Source: Cupriavidus malaysiensis (GTDB taxonomy: Bacteria > Pseudomonadota > Gammaproteobacteria > Burkholderiales > Burkholderiaceae). From it: 64,000 nucleotides of DNA. The notes beneath the pieces were generated by a model, which worked only from the letters and a program-made list of their open reading frames with translations, did not search any database and had not been told where the DNA came from. This document shows, piece after piece, positions 27,647-37,581 of the stretch. The number at the start of each line of letters is the position of its first letter. Within the stretch, counting starts at the first letter, position 1. The position numbers and the translations under genes were made by a program. The stretch spans positions 2,294,001 through 2,358,000 of the forward strand of contig NZ_CP017754.1 of NCBI RefSeq assembly GCF_001854325.1. Reading direction: 5' to 3'.

Positions 27647-27672
<26 letters not shown>
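27049..27672 (+). CDS. Small four-helix membrane protein between guaB and guaA
   Basis: The 207-residue protein has four hydrophobic segments in its first 125 residues (near 3-25, 43-61, 75-93 and 103-122), then a highly charged, Arg/Glu/Gln-rich tail of about 80 residues. I do not recognise a named family with confidence. The start at 27049 has a GGAG motif upstream (27037-27040); in-frame sequence further upstream is Arg-rich and non-coding in character. Its 3' end overlaps guaA by 26 bp, so translation of the two is linked. No function is assigned. Confidence 0.75.
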
Positions 27673-29266
<1,594 letters not shown>

Positions 29267-29303
29267 ATTGACGTCGTTCGGGGACTATCGCCAGTTATCG
29301 AAA

Positions 29304-29349
29304 AGCTGCCGTAACGTGTTGATTTAAAAAGAAATACGTCACGGCAGCT
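29304..29349. repeat. 14-bp inverted repeat just after guaA
   Basis: AGCTGCCGTAACGT (29304-29317) and ACGTCACGGCAGCT (29336-29349) are reverse complements with one mismatch, separated by an 18-bp AT-rich spacer. CTATCGCC occurs as a direct repeat just outside both arms (29285-29292 and 29358-29365). Such symmetry next to an integration site fits integrase or excisionase binding. Confidence 0.6.
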
Positions 29350-29381
29350 ATCGGTGGCTATCGCCGGCCAGCAAAAAAGGT

Positions 29382-29544
29382 TGACGGTAGAGCTGACGGT
29401 AGGAATTGAGGCGAGATTAAGACACTCACGTTCACTATTGAGGCTTTTACCGTCTTTGACGGTAAAAGCCTTCTCGGGAAAGCTTGTTTCATGCGGCTTT
29501 CCGGGCATCAGCGGGTCTCCTGGTCCCTGACGGTAAAAGCCGTC
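29382..29544. repeat. Cluster of TGACGGTA sites with a 13-bp palindrome
   Basis: GGCTTTTACCGTC (29442-29454) and GACGGTAAAAGCC (29458-29470) form a perfect 13-bp inverted repeat with a 3-nt loop. The right arm recurs exactly at 29529-29541. The core TGACGGTA also occurs at 29382, 29394, 29457 and 29528, and again inside the integrase fragment at 29647 (inverted copy at 29666). This clustering of one short word is what arm-type integrase sites look like; a hairpin-forming RNA is an alternative. Confidence 0.6.
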
Positions 29545-29567
29545 AAAAAAAACAGGAGAAAACCTCG

Positions 29568-29690
29568 ATGCTGACCGACACAGCGCTGCGCAATCTCAAG
29601 CCTAAGTCATTGACTTATAAGGTTTCTGACCGGGACGGGATGTGCGTGACGGTATCGCCCGCCAATACCGTCACCTTCCGCTACGACTAG
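29568..29690 (+). pseudogene. N-terminal scrap of a tyrosine integrase (arm-binding domain)
   Basis: The 40-codon frame begins MLTDTALRNLKPKSLTYKVS and ends VTFRYD before a TAG. This is the DUF4102/arm DNA-binding start of P4-type phage integrases, which normally run to about 400 residues. After the TAG the same frame continues RLNRR, which matches the usual FRYDYRLNGRR continuation, so the TAG looks like a nonsense mutation of a Tyr codon. Homology then fades within about 20 codons. GGAG at 29554-29557 is an intact ribosome-binding site. The catalytic domain is absent from the window. Confidence 0.8.
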
Positions 29691-29854
29691 CGTCTCAATC
29701 GCCGGAAGAGCTCGATATGGCAGGTCATTTCAGTTCCGCGACTGTAGGTCAGACTCTCGCGCAGAAAGGTCGGCAGCTTCTTCGTTTTTCGTGTAAAGCC
29801 CTCCAGGGCATCTTGGGCCGTGCAGCCGTCCATGCGTGCTGGCCGGCGGCGCCT

Positions 29855-30946
29855 TCAAGCCTGAAAGAGGTGTCTCTGCCCCACAGCAGAAGGCACGACT
29901 TTCTCCTCCCCGAATGCCTCGACGAGCCTGTGAGTCGCACGCCAGCCAGTGCAATGACCAGGCACAAAGCGTTTCAGATTGAACTGCCCTAGATCACTGA
30001 TGGTCTGCGGAATCAACGTCTCGCTGGCTGAACCACTGAGATGGAAACCTCCCATGACTCCCCATAGCGGTATTGGCGCTAGCTCTTCCTGAGCGCGATG
30101 CAGCACGTTGACGACCCCGGCGTGGGAACAGGCGGTAAAGACTATCGCCCCAAGGCCTGCCACGTTTACTGCCATCCATCGCTCATCTTTTATTAATGGA
30201 TCCGGTAGCCAAGCGCCGTCGTTCGTCTGCGCAAAATGTCCAGGCAGCCCGTTCTCGTATGATGTTCGCCGCGGAATCTCGCCACTCAGATGGAAATGCC
30301 CATCAAGCAGGGTGCGTGCGTCATCGCTTGAGACAATCTCGGCTCCGGCCGCGGAAAGCTGCTCTTTGGATGGCACCTCATCGAACGGGAGGAGTTCTCC
30401 ATCGGCTCCCGGCTTATGCACGGCTCGCGGTACGAACATGCCGTCATTCACGTGTACGGGGATCTTGCGGTCACCATTTGCATCGGTGATCAACTGGATC
30501 GCTGTCAACATCCCCCCGACATGGTCCCAGTGGCCATGAGAGAAGACCGCTGCGTCAATATCTCCGAAACGCAGACCAAGCCTCTCGCCGTTTCGTTTGA
30601 TCGCATAGCCTTCCGGGCCGCTATCAAACAGGACCGTATGCGTTTTGCCGTTGAGCGTAGTCTTGATCACCAGGGAAAGACCCCATTGCGCACAACACAG
30701 GCACCGTCCGGTCAATTGGGACGCACCGGCTCTCACAATGTTGGAAACCTCGCCAGTTACACGTTCTGGAAGCGAGGAAAGAAGATCACTGACATTGTCG
30801 AGAAGAACAAGAACTTCACAGCTGTCCACTTCTTTGAGTAACACGATACTATCCTTCTTAGATTCCAGCCGGTCGAATTTTTTTAGCGTTAAAGACGGAA
30901 TGTTGCTTAAAACAATCAGCAAAATCGCGCTGACGAATGCATCCAT
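29855..30946 (-). CDS. Metallo-beta-lactamase-fold hydrolase
   Basis: The 363-residue protein has the MBL metal motif SHGHWDHVGG with His137, His139, Asp141 and His142, a VLFDSGPEGYAI strand before it, ACSHAGVVN in the middle and GGFHLSG and VPGHCTGW towards the end. The pattern resembles the family annotated as dihydropterin-ribofuranosylaminobenzene phosphate synthase-like hydrolases, whose substrates are mostly unknown. An N-terminal hydrophobic stretch (residues 4-20) may be a membrane anchor, or the true start may lie downstream. It contains a CLCC cluster near residue 82. The next gene upstream is a broken serine hydrolase. Confidence 0.82.
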   Translation of the reverse strand: MDAFVSAILLIVLSNIPSLTLKKFDRLESKKDSIVLLKEVDSCEVLVLLDNVSDLLSSLPERVTGEVSNIVRAGASQLTGRCLCCAQWGLSLVIKTTLNGKTHTVLFDSGPEGYAIKRNGERLGLRFGDIDAAVFSHGHWDHVGGMLTAIQLITDANGDRKIPVHVNDGMFVPRAVHKPGADGELLPFDEVPSKEQLSAAGAEIVSSDDARTLLDGHFHLSGEIPRRTSYENGLPGHFAQTNDGAWLPDPLIKDERWMAVNVAGLGAIVFTACSHAGVVNVLHRAQEELAPIPLWGVMGGFHLSGSASETLIPQTISDLGQFNLKRFVPGHCTGWRATHRLVEAFGEEKVVPSAVGQRHLFQA

Positions 30947-30985
30947 GGCGCATGCCTGCGATACGTTCCGCGATATGTCCGGCCG

Positions 30986-31198
30986 CTAGATAGACGAGGC
31001 TCTAGTGCCAATAGGTGTCACGAAGATCGCGACTCGGCTCCAAATGCCGGAGGTTACCGGCAATCGCGAGTCGACGTCGCGAACGCCATAGCCTTCCATC
31101 AGGATCGTCTCCCGCTCCTTGGTCACGGCCAGCGCGAGGCCCGGCAATTGCCATTCAGCCATCGGCGCTTCGACAAAGTCATCGAACTCTTCCAGCAT
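30986..31198 (-). pseudogene. Truncated serine hydrolase (class C beta-lactamase-like) N-terminus
   Basis: The 70-codon frame reads FDDFVEAPMAEWQLPGLALA, then VTKERETILMEGYGVRDVDS and RLPVT, which is the typical beginning of a beta-lactamase/AmpC-like hydrolase of 350-550 residues. After LPVT, where a sequence leading to the SxxK motif is expected, it switches to unrelated residues and stops. The catalytic serine and all later domains are missing, so the gene is a remnant, probably cut by a deletion or insertion event in this accessory region. Confidence 0.7.
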
Positions 31199-31445
31199 GT
31201 GAGGCGCTCATCTCTTAGTCCGGGGCAGACGCTGAATGTAGCAAATCGCGCGGGAGTTGTGTGTCGGCGTACTGAGGAAGAGCAGGGGCACGCCGGCGGA
31301 CGCTCGGATCGAGACGGCAGACGAGAAGACGTGCTAGGATCTCTTCACTCGCGTGACTGGCGCATATAGATAGAACACTATCGGGGAGCGTGAGTTTGCT
31401 GCCGCCGCGCGCCTGGGCATTACCTACTATCCATGGAGATGGGTT

Positions 31446-32078
31446 ATGCCTGATTTCACACAATTGCTCATGTTCGCTCTTGTGGCGTTGGGAATGGTTT
31501 TGACGCCGGGGCCGAACATGGTCTATCTGATTTCCCGCTCAATTTGCCAAGGTAGACGTGCAGGCCTCATTTCGTTGGGGGGTGTTGCGCTGGGCTTTGT
31601 ATTCTACATGCTCTGTGCGGCATTCGGAATTACGGCCTTTGTATTTGCAGTGCCTTACGCATACGATGCGCTTCGCTTTGGTGGTGCTTTATATCTTTTG
31701 TATCTTGCCTGGCAAGCGGTCAGGCCAGGCGGACGATCCGCATTTGCCGTGCGTGACCTGCCGGTCGATACTCCAATGAAGCTCTTTGGCATGGGGTTTA
31801 TCACTAACCTGGCGAATCCAAAAATCGCCATCATGTATCTGTCGCTGCTGCCCCAGTTCATTACGCCAGGACATGGCAGTGTTCTTGCGCAATCGCTGGC
31901 GCTTGGCAGCGTTCAGATTTCGATCAGCCTTGCCGTCAACGCACTGATCGTCGTGACAGCCGGATCGATATCGATCTTCCTGTCGGGACGCCCGTCGTGG
32001 CTATTGGTGCAGCGCTGGCTGATGGGAAGCGTTCTGACAGGTCTGGCGGTACGGATGGCATGCGAGTCCAGGAAATAG
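31446..32078 (+). CDS. LysE/RhtB family amino-acid exporter
   Basis: The 210-residue membrane protein has six hydrophobic segments and the LysE family signature TPGPNMVYLISRS near residues 20-32, followed by GLISLGGVALGFVFYML, and NLANPKIAIMYLSLLPQF in the middle. Members export lysine, homoserine, threonine or related metabolites; the substrate is not evident. GGAG lies at 31434-31437 before the ATG. GC content is lower than in the flanking housekeeping genes, consistent with acquisition. No regulator of this exporter is apparent beside it. Confidence 0.9.
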   Translation: MPDFTQLLMFALVALGMVLTPGPNMVYLISRSICQGRRAGLISLGGVALGFVFYMLCAAFGITAFVFAVPYAYDALRFGGALYLLYLAWQAVRPGGRSAFAVRDLPVDTPMKLFGMGFITNLANPKIAIMYLSLLPQFITPGHGSVLAQSLALGSVQISISLAVNALIVVTAGSISIFLSGRPSWLLVQRWLMGSVLTGLAVRMACESRK

Positions 32079-32211
32079 CGACGCCTCGCATGGGCTGTAT
32101 GTCGCCCCTGCGTTAAAGAAGGTCTGCGCAACGCGGATCGATGCTGACCTTCCACGCCCCCCAACAGTTGAGGGATCGCCCTGGATAACGCGTTCCGCAC
32201 ACAATCTACCG

Positions 32212-33171
32212 ATGCCCCAGGCAAGCTACAAGACGGAAACCTATTGGAAACAGTACCAATCCTTTTTTCCCGCACATGCGCGAGTCACCACGGCCAGCGG
32301 CCCGAATGAAGAGTGGCTCCCCTGGAAAGGAGCATCGATCCATGTTGATCGATTTCCCTGCGCAGCGTCGCCGCTGACCGTGATCGTCGTGCATGGAGGA
32401 GGGGGATACGGCCGGTTGTTCGCGCCGATTGGCAAGCTATTGCACAGCGCAGGCTACGAGGTCGTCGCTCCGGATCTACCGGGGTATGGGTTGAGTCAGG
32501 CGCCTCCTTCACTGGTCTCTTATGAGGCGTGGTCCGACTTGCTATGCGATCTGGCAACCATCGAGTACCGGCACACCGGGCGACGCGTGGTCTTGTGCGG
32601 CGGAAGCCTTGGTGGCTATCTGGCTTACCTGTGCGCGGCACGGATGGGAGACGGCCCCATTGCTGGCGTGATCGCCACAACCCTTGCGGATCCGCGGACG
32701 CCGCTGGTGAAACAGCAGTTTGCGCGCAACGCGCTGGTGCGCCACGTCATGATGCCCCTGTTGCCCTGCTGCGCGCCTCTGATCGGCAGACTGAGGCTGC
32801 CCGTGAAGTGGTTTACCAAGATGGACGCGATGTCGAACGATCCATCGCTGAACCGGCTCGTTGCCGAGGATCCTTACGGCGGCGGCGTACGTGTGCCGGT
32901 CAATTTCATGCAGTCGATTTTCGCCGTGCGGCCGGAAGTCGAGCCCGAGGACTTCGACCACTGTCCTCTCCTGCTGGCACATCCCGCAAACGATCGCTGG
33001 ACGGGCTTCGAATCGAGCCGGCAGTTCTTCGACCGCATCAAGGGCGAGAAGAGATTGGTGATGCTGGAAAACTGCGGCCACTTTCCAGTGGAGGCGCCAG
33101 GTATCGCGCAACTGGAACAGGCTTCGATCCGATTCCTGCGGGAGATCGCCAGCAACGGACCGCGCGCGTGA
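32212..33171 (+). CDS. Alpha/beta hydrolase
   Basis: The 319-residue protein has an oxyanion-hole VVHGGGGYGRLF (about 59-70), the nucleophile elbow CGGSLGGYL with Ser132, a likely acid in LAHPANDRW and a catalytic His in the C-terminal NCGHFPVEAPG. The pattern is that of the esterase/lipase/haloalkane family without a signal peptide, so it is cytoplasmic. The substrate is unknown. It stands alone, 133 bp after the LysE gene. Confidence 0.85.
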   Translation: MPQASYKTETYWKQYQSFFPAHARVTTASGPNEEWLPWKGASIHVDRFPCAASPLTVIVVHGGGGYGRLFAPIGKLLHSAGYEVVAPDLPGYGLSQAPPSLVSYEAWSDLLCDLATIEYRHTGRRVVLCGGSLGGYLAYLCAARMGDGPIAGVIATTLADPRTPLVKQQFARNALVRHVMMPLLPCCAPLIGRLRLPVKWFTKMDAMSNDPSLNRLVAEDPYGGGVRVPVNFMQSIFAVRPEVEPEDFDHCPLLLAHPANDRWTGFESSRQFFDRIKGEKRLVMLENCGHFPVEAPGIAQLEQASIRFLREIASNGPRA

Positions 33172-33366
33172 CCGCGTGAGTTGGTCGCAGGAGTATTGGC
33201 GATGCCCAGCCCCGCGCCCGCCAGCAGGCAGAGATGATCGCGTAGGCTGTCAGGCAGGCCAAGTTGCCTTTCTGGGGGGGCGGGCTCCGTCCATGCCAAG
33301 GCGCCGGATAATTGGGAGAGCGGACCCGATATTCCCATGATCTGCGCACGCCTCACGCGCCGGTAG

Positions 33367-35493
33367 TCAGAATTGATATCGCAAGCCGGCGACGAACTGT
33401 CTGCCGAGACCGGGAATGACTGCAAGGTTGCCCCATGAGGCAGGATAGTAGGTCTTGTCGAACAGGTTGTGGATGTCGAGATAGACCTTGGTACGGCGGT
33501 CAATCTGCCAGTACGAGACCAGCTTTACGGTTGCGTATGCCGGCAGCGAGTAGGTGTCCGTCGCGTTGCCGGAGCGCGAACCAGCATAGACAACGCCCGC
33601 ACCAACGCCATAGCGGCCACCGACCCATGGCATGGCGTCTTCGCGGATTGCCAGCAAGCTCGCGCTTACCTTGGGGATGTTGGTAAGGCGTGTCCCAGCT
33701 GCGATGGCGTTGTCTTCGGTGACCTTTGCATCAATCAGCGAGAAACTTGTGCTGATGCGCCAGTTCTGGTCCACTTGACCAAAGGCATCAATCTCAACGC
33801 CACGGCTCGTGGCTTCGCCGGCTGCAATGTTGAAGTTCGGGTTGGTCGGGCTGCGGGTGAGCACGTTGCGCTTCTGAATGTCGTACACAGACAGCGTTGC
33901 ACCGAGCCTGGCATCGCTGGACTGCCATTTCACACCAGCCTCCACTGCACGGCCGTGCTGGGGACTGAAGGCGTTGCCGGATTCGTCCACACCGGTGTTC
34001 GGCCGGAACGATTTCCCGAACGACAGGTATGTCGAAATCTCGGCGGTCGGCAGCCAGGTGAGTCCTACGCGTGGCGACACGGCCGTTTGATTCTGACTGC
34101 TTGTCTTCGCAGTGATGAGGTTGTCGACTGACTGCTGATAGCTATCAAACCGTACTCCGCCCAGCAGCTTCCACTTCTCCCCAAGCGAGATCTCGTCTTG
34201 CATGTATGCACCGAAGTTTCGCTGGTTCTCTCGCGTGGATGTACTCAGAGTTACCGGCGGCTTCGCTTGCCCGTAGACAGGGTTGTAGATATCGATTGCA
34301 TACCGATTCATCGAGGGATTCGAGTACGCGATGTCCATGCCCATGTACAGCCGTGACACATCGAGACCAACCATCATGCGATGGCCGATTCCGCCGGTGT
34401 TGAAGTTACCTTCCACTTCGGCTTGGACAGACGTATCGCGCGACGGCAACGAGCGCCAGCTATTGCGCCGCGTCAGCGTGCGGCCGTCTGCCAGCAGGCT
34501 TCCGAACTCGGCTGCGTTGCCTTCGAAACCGGATTCCTTGTAGCTCACGCCGAACCGCGTGCGCCAACCAGGGGCGAGGTCCCGCTCGAGTGTCAGTTGG
34601 TGCGTGTTGCTTGAGAGATGGAGGTTAGGGTCGTTCGGCTCTTGCAAGTATCGGTCACGTGGCAGCACGAGTTTGCCGTTCACGTTGATAACGCCGCGGT
34701 CCAACGGTGTTTGCACACGCATGAACTCTCCCTCGTACTGGAGCAGCGTGTCATTGTCTATGGCCCAGGCCAGCGCAGGGGCGATCAGGTACTTGTGGTT
34801 GTCGATGAGCGAACTGCGGCTGGCACCGTCTTCTGCCATCATGTTCAGACGGTAGGCAAACTTGTCGTTGACTGGCCCGGTCGTGTCTACGGTTGCGCGC
34901 GCGAAGCCAAGCGTGCCGCCACTGACCTCAGCCGTCGTCGACCGCGTGAACTTCGGCTTCTTGGTGACGATGTTGATCGTTCCTCCGGGCTCACTACTGC
35001 CGTACAGCGCCGCTGCCGGACCTTTCAGAAATTCGAAGCGCTCTACAGTAGCCGTATCCCGCATGGGACTATAACCGCGGGATCCTGGAAAACCATTTAC
35101 CAGGTAGCCCATATCGGTGCTGCTGAAGCCCCGAATGGCATAGTTGTCCCACGTCCCGCCGAAATCGTTTTGCCTGGCGATACCGCTCACATAGTCCACA
35201 GTGTCAGACAGGCGGGTTGCGCCAAGGTCTTCGATGAGCGCTGACGTGACCACGCGAACGGACTGCGGCACCTCGCGCAAGGGTGTTTCAGTGCGCGTGG
35301 CACCTCCGGCTTCTGTCGGGACGTACTTCGATGCAGCGCTCGCGGCGACCCTTACCTCGGGCAATTCGGAGTCTGGAAGGGCGTCAGCATCGGCGTATGC
35401 GAAGTCCGATATGGGAAGAAGAAGCAAGCTGACGTGACAGAAATGGCGTGCAATCAAGCTGCGCGGGTACGGCGGAGTCAAAGACATGTTCAA
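33367..35493 (-). CDS. TonB-dependent siderophore receptor
   Basis: The 708-residue protein has a signal sequence (hydrophobic core VSLLLLPISDFAYA), a TonB-box-like ELPEVRV and a plug domain with RTETPLREVPQSVRVVTS, GTWDNYAIRGFSS, RFEFLKGPAAALYGSSEPGG and INIVTKKP. A 22-strand barrel follows, ending with the terminal aromatic of RQFVAGLRYQF. It imports a ferric siderophore, probably hydroxamate-type by resemblance to FhuA/FpvA-like receptors lacking an N-terminal signalling domain. No sigma/anti-sigma pair, ABC importer or siderophore synthesis genes are adjacent, so it probably scavenges siderophores made by others. Confidence 0.93.
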   Translation of the reverse strand: MNMSLTPPYPRSLIARHFCHVSLLLLPISDFAYADADALPDSELPEVRVAASAASKYVPTEAGGATRTETPLREVPQSVRVVTSALIEDLGATRLSDTVDYVSGIARQNDFGGTWDNYAIRGFSSTDMGYLVNGFPGSRGYSPMRDTATVERFEFLKGPAAALYGSSEPGGTINIVTKKPKFTRSTTAEVSGGTLGFARATVDTTGPVNDKFAYRLNMMAEDGASRSSLIDNHKYLIAPALAWAIDNDTLLQYEGEFMRVQTPLDRGVINVNGKLVLPRDRYLQEPNDPNLHLSSNTHQLTLERDLAPGWRTRFGVSYKESGFEGNAAEFGSLLADGRTLTRRNSWRSLPSRDTSVQAEVEGNFNTGGIGHRMMVGLDVSRLYMGMDIAYSNPSMNRYAIDIYNPVYGQAKPPVTLSTSTRENQRNFGAYMQDEISLGEKWKLLGGVRFDSYQQSVDNLITAKTSSQNQTAVSPRVGLTWLPTAEISTYLSFGKSFRPNTGVDESGNAFSPQHGRAVEAGVKWQSSDARLGATLSVYDIQKRNVLTRSPTNPNFNIAAGEATSRGVEIDAFGQVDQNWRISTSFSLIDAKVTEDNAIAAGTRLTNIPKVSASLLAIREDAMPWVGGRYGVGAGVVYAGSRSGNATDTYSLPAYATVKLVSYWQIDRRTKVYLDIHNLFDKTYYPASWGNLAVIPGLGRQFVAGLRYQF

Positions 35494-35809
35494 ACTGAGT
35501 GTGAGGCTCTATGCACTAATATACCTCAACAAATGCAAATACGTCTCATTTGAATTAATGCCGAGAGGTCTTTGCTTTCGGGCTGATGGATCATGCCCAA
35601 GGTCCATGCGCAGAAAGCGCAGCAGTTCCGGTGCGCGTTCCTTGCACGCTTTCGGCTGGGGACACGACATGAGGCTGGAGGCTGCGATCGAACGCGCCAT
35701 GGAAGGGGCGGCGGCCCGCGAACTTGCGGGCCATGGCCTGCTATGCCCACGCAGAGAAAGCCTTCGCGGACGGCGGCTCCCGCAACGTGATGGCTATGCG
35801 TTGCGCTGG
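35494..35809. promoter_or_regulatory. Gap upstream of the TonB receptor
   Basis: This 316-bp stretch between the starts/ends of the receptor and the GST has no gene I can support. The first 80 bp are AT-rich and contain an inverted repeat CAAATG (35530-35535)/CATTTG (35547-35552), which could be part of an iron-responsive operator, although it does not match the Fur consensus well. The rest is GC-rich and only shows shadow frames. Confidence 0.4.
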
Positions 35810-36574
35810 TTATACCTGGAGGCCAGCTGTGAGCGACGGCGCCATGCGTCGCGACAGCGCTGAGCGGCGGCCCAACAGAAACGCGCGGAGCAGCATCGGA
35901 TAGTCCGCGCGTACCGCCTCGACGACCGATGGCCGCATCGCCAAGGCGCGGCGCCAGTTCCGCGCCTTCGGCAAGCCCTCCAGGAAACCGAAGTCGCCGA
36001 TCGCATCGAATACGTCGAAATACCGGAACACAGGTCCGAAGACCGCATCGACGATGCTGAAGGGCTCGCCTGCGAAGTACGGCCCGTCGCTGAGCGCGGC
36101 CTCGATCTGCGCGAAGCGGGCTTGGATTTCGCCCGCGCGCGCGATCAACACGGGTTCGTCAGTGGCGTTGTAGAACGCCCCGATCGAATTCAGCAGCGCC
36201 GAGCCGAACTCCATCCACGATCGATGTTGCGCCCGCTGCAGAGCGTTCGTCGGGTGCAGGCGGGGCAGTGCCGTCTCGTCGAGGTACTCGCAGATGACGG
36301 CAGACTCGAAGATCGCCTCGTCGCCCACCAGCAGCACCGGTGTCTTGCCCAATGGCGAGATGTTCCTGAACCAGTCCGGCTTGTCCGCCAGGTTGATGTC
36401 CCGGCGCTCGAACGCCACGCCCTTTTCCGCCAGCACGATGGCCGCGCGCTGGACGTAGGGACACAAGGCGTGCGACACCAGCACCAGGTCCGGCGCCGCG
36501 CGCCGCGCATCGGCGAGGCTTGCGCGCGGTTCCGGGAGGCCGATCTGCGTGGCGGAAGGTACCGATGCGTCCAT
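35810..36574 (-). CDS. Glutathione S-transferase, CPYVQR type
   Basis: The 254-residue protein has a thioredoxin-like N-terminal domain with LVSHALCPYVQRAAIVLAEK (Cys38 as candidate catalytic residue), the cis-Pro region GKTPVLL and the glutathione-binding ESAVICEYLDE, then an all-helical C-terminal domain. A catalytic Cys followed by PYV resembles omega/dehydroascorbate-reductase-like GSTs, which act as thiol transferases rather than conjugases. The frame is open about 84 codons upstream, but the ATG at 36574 gives a normal length and the extension is not conserved-looking. It is divergent from the SnoaL-like gene. Confidence 0.88.
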   Translation of the reverse strand: MDASVPSATQIGLPEPRASLADARRAAPDLVLVSHALCPYVQRAAIVLAEKGVAFERRDINLADKPDWFRNISPLGKTPVLLVGDEAIFESAVICEYLDETALPRLHPTNALQRAQHRSWMEFGSALLNSIGAFYNATDEPVLIARAGEIQARFAQIEAALSDGPYFAGEPFSIVDAVFGPVFRYFDVFDAIGDFGFLEGLPKARNWRRALAMRPSVVEAVRADYPMLLRAFLLGRRSALSRRMAPSLTAGLQV

Positions 36575-36986
36575 GGTGTGGTTCGAGGCGGGTGGCAGAT
36601 GGGACGACTGTAGTCGTGCACTAGCGAAATCAGAATAGGCCGGATGGCAAGCTCCGATTGCAAAAGCGCAATGCGAGATGTGCCCCCGGAAACTTGGAGT
36701 GTCGCTCGCGTCAGGCCCGCTTGCCGACCATGCAGAGGTACTGTCGCCGGTTTCGGCCACCTTCGGCTTCGGCTCGTTGACCAGCACGCTATGCGTGGCG
36801 CAAGCGCTGTTCCCCTCCGTGCGCATGGGGTGCCCCGTGGAGAAGATTTCCTTCTCATGGCCGCCTTCCTTGAACAGCCACGAGATCTGCCATCCGCTGC
36901 TCGGCGGATCTTCTTCAGGAGACGATTTCCGCTTATATTCGACGCTCGTTTGTCAGCCACTGCGCCGTGCGCGAAGGGAGTCTCGC
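36575..36986. other. Gap between GST and SnoaL-like gene
   Basis: This 412-bp region separates two divergent genes and must hold their promoters. No ATG-initiated frame here has family resemblance. A minus-strand frame continuous with the GST reads through most of it but lacks an upstream start codon. AAGGAG-like sequence near 36974 serves the SnoaL gene. Confidence 0.4.
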
Positions 36987-37448
36987 ATGTCCAAGACGAA
37001 ATACGCCGCCTACAAGCCCGCCGCCCCATACTTCGATCTCGTCCGAGGGGCGCTGGGGGATCTTGTCGATGGCGAGCACTTCTTCGATGTCGTCACCGAC
37101 GGCACCGTCTACGAGGTGCGCTATGACTTCCCCGGTTGGCCTCGCGTCATTCGGGGGCGGACCGACCTGATGGCAGCGTTCAGGGGCTATGTCGACAACA
37201 TCGCCCTGCAATCCGCGGACCGGCTGCTTGTCCACCGGACGGAAGGGGCGCGCGTCGTCGTCATCGAATACGAGGTCCACGGGACCATCCTGGCGACCGG
37301 CGCGACATACGACAACCGGTTCTGCTCCATCATCGAGATCGAGAACCGGAAGATCGCGCACTGGAGAGACTACATGGACTCCCTGGCGGCGTGGAACGCA
37401 TTGACCGCGCAGGCTCGCTCCGCGGCGGCTCCGACAGCGGCGTCCTAG
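36987..37448 (+). CDS. SnoaL-like / NTF2-fold protein
   Basis: With the ATG at 36987 the protein has 153 residues and starts [20 protein letters not shown]. It shows the nuclear-transport-factor-2/ketosteroid-isomerase pattern: [33 protein letters not shown], the strand [16 protein letters not shown] and the end [20 protein letters not shown]. Such small cone-shaped proteins act as isomerases, cyclases or ligand-binding proteins; the catalytic pair cannot be set without a model. The upstream frame is open but not protein-like. It is followed by an aldehyde dehydrogenase remnant. Confidence 0.85.
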   Translation: MSKTKYAAYKPAAPYFDLVRGALGDLVDGEHFFDVVTDGTVYEVRYDFPGWPRVIRGRTDLMAAFRGYVDNIALQSADRLLVHRTEGARVVVIEYEVHGTILATGATYDNRFCSIIEIENRKIAHWRDYMDSLAAWNALTAQARSAAAPTAAS

Positions 37449-37470
37449 TCCTGGCAAGGGGCGAGAGGCG

Positions 37471-37581
37471 AACCAGATGCGCATCGCGCGCGAAGAGGTC
37501 TTCGGGCCCGTGCTGACCATCATTCCCTATGGGGATGAATTCGGGGCTCGGGCGCGAAATGGGAAAGTGGGGGATAGATAG
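37471..37581 (+). pseudogene. Remnant of an aldehyde dehydrogenase
   Basis: Translation from 37471 reads [20 protein letters not shown] then GDE. This is the conserved DMRIAREEIFGPVL block found near residue 380-400 of aldehyde dehydrogenases. Upstream and downstream parts of the enzyme are absent, and after GDEFGA the frame degenerates to a TAG at 37579. It is a short scrap left after deletion of the gene and has no function. Confidence 0.75.

Noticed and set aside
29691..29854. Continuation of the integrase after the TAG (TLAQKGRQLL in a shifted frame)
   Set aside because: It faintly resembles the TLAEAREKLL region of integrases, but the match is too short to separate from chance.
31215..31463. 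82-codon minus-strand frame before the LysE gene
   Set aside because: No domain, no ribosome-binding site, and it overlaps the LysE start region; treated as non-coding.
33172..33366. Possible remnant (LCLLAGAGLGIANTP) on the minus strand between the hydrolase and the receptor
   Set aside because: A short hydrophobic stretch vaguely recalls a regulator or transporter end, but it is too short and unsupported to call.
36575..36826. N-terminal extension of the GST frame
   Set aside because: The frame is open and looks fairly protein-like, but the GST fold starts after 36574, the extension lacks a good start and ribosome-binding site, and it would give a protein 84 residues longer than usual.
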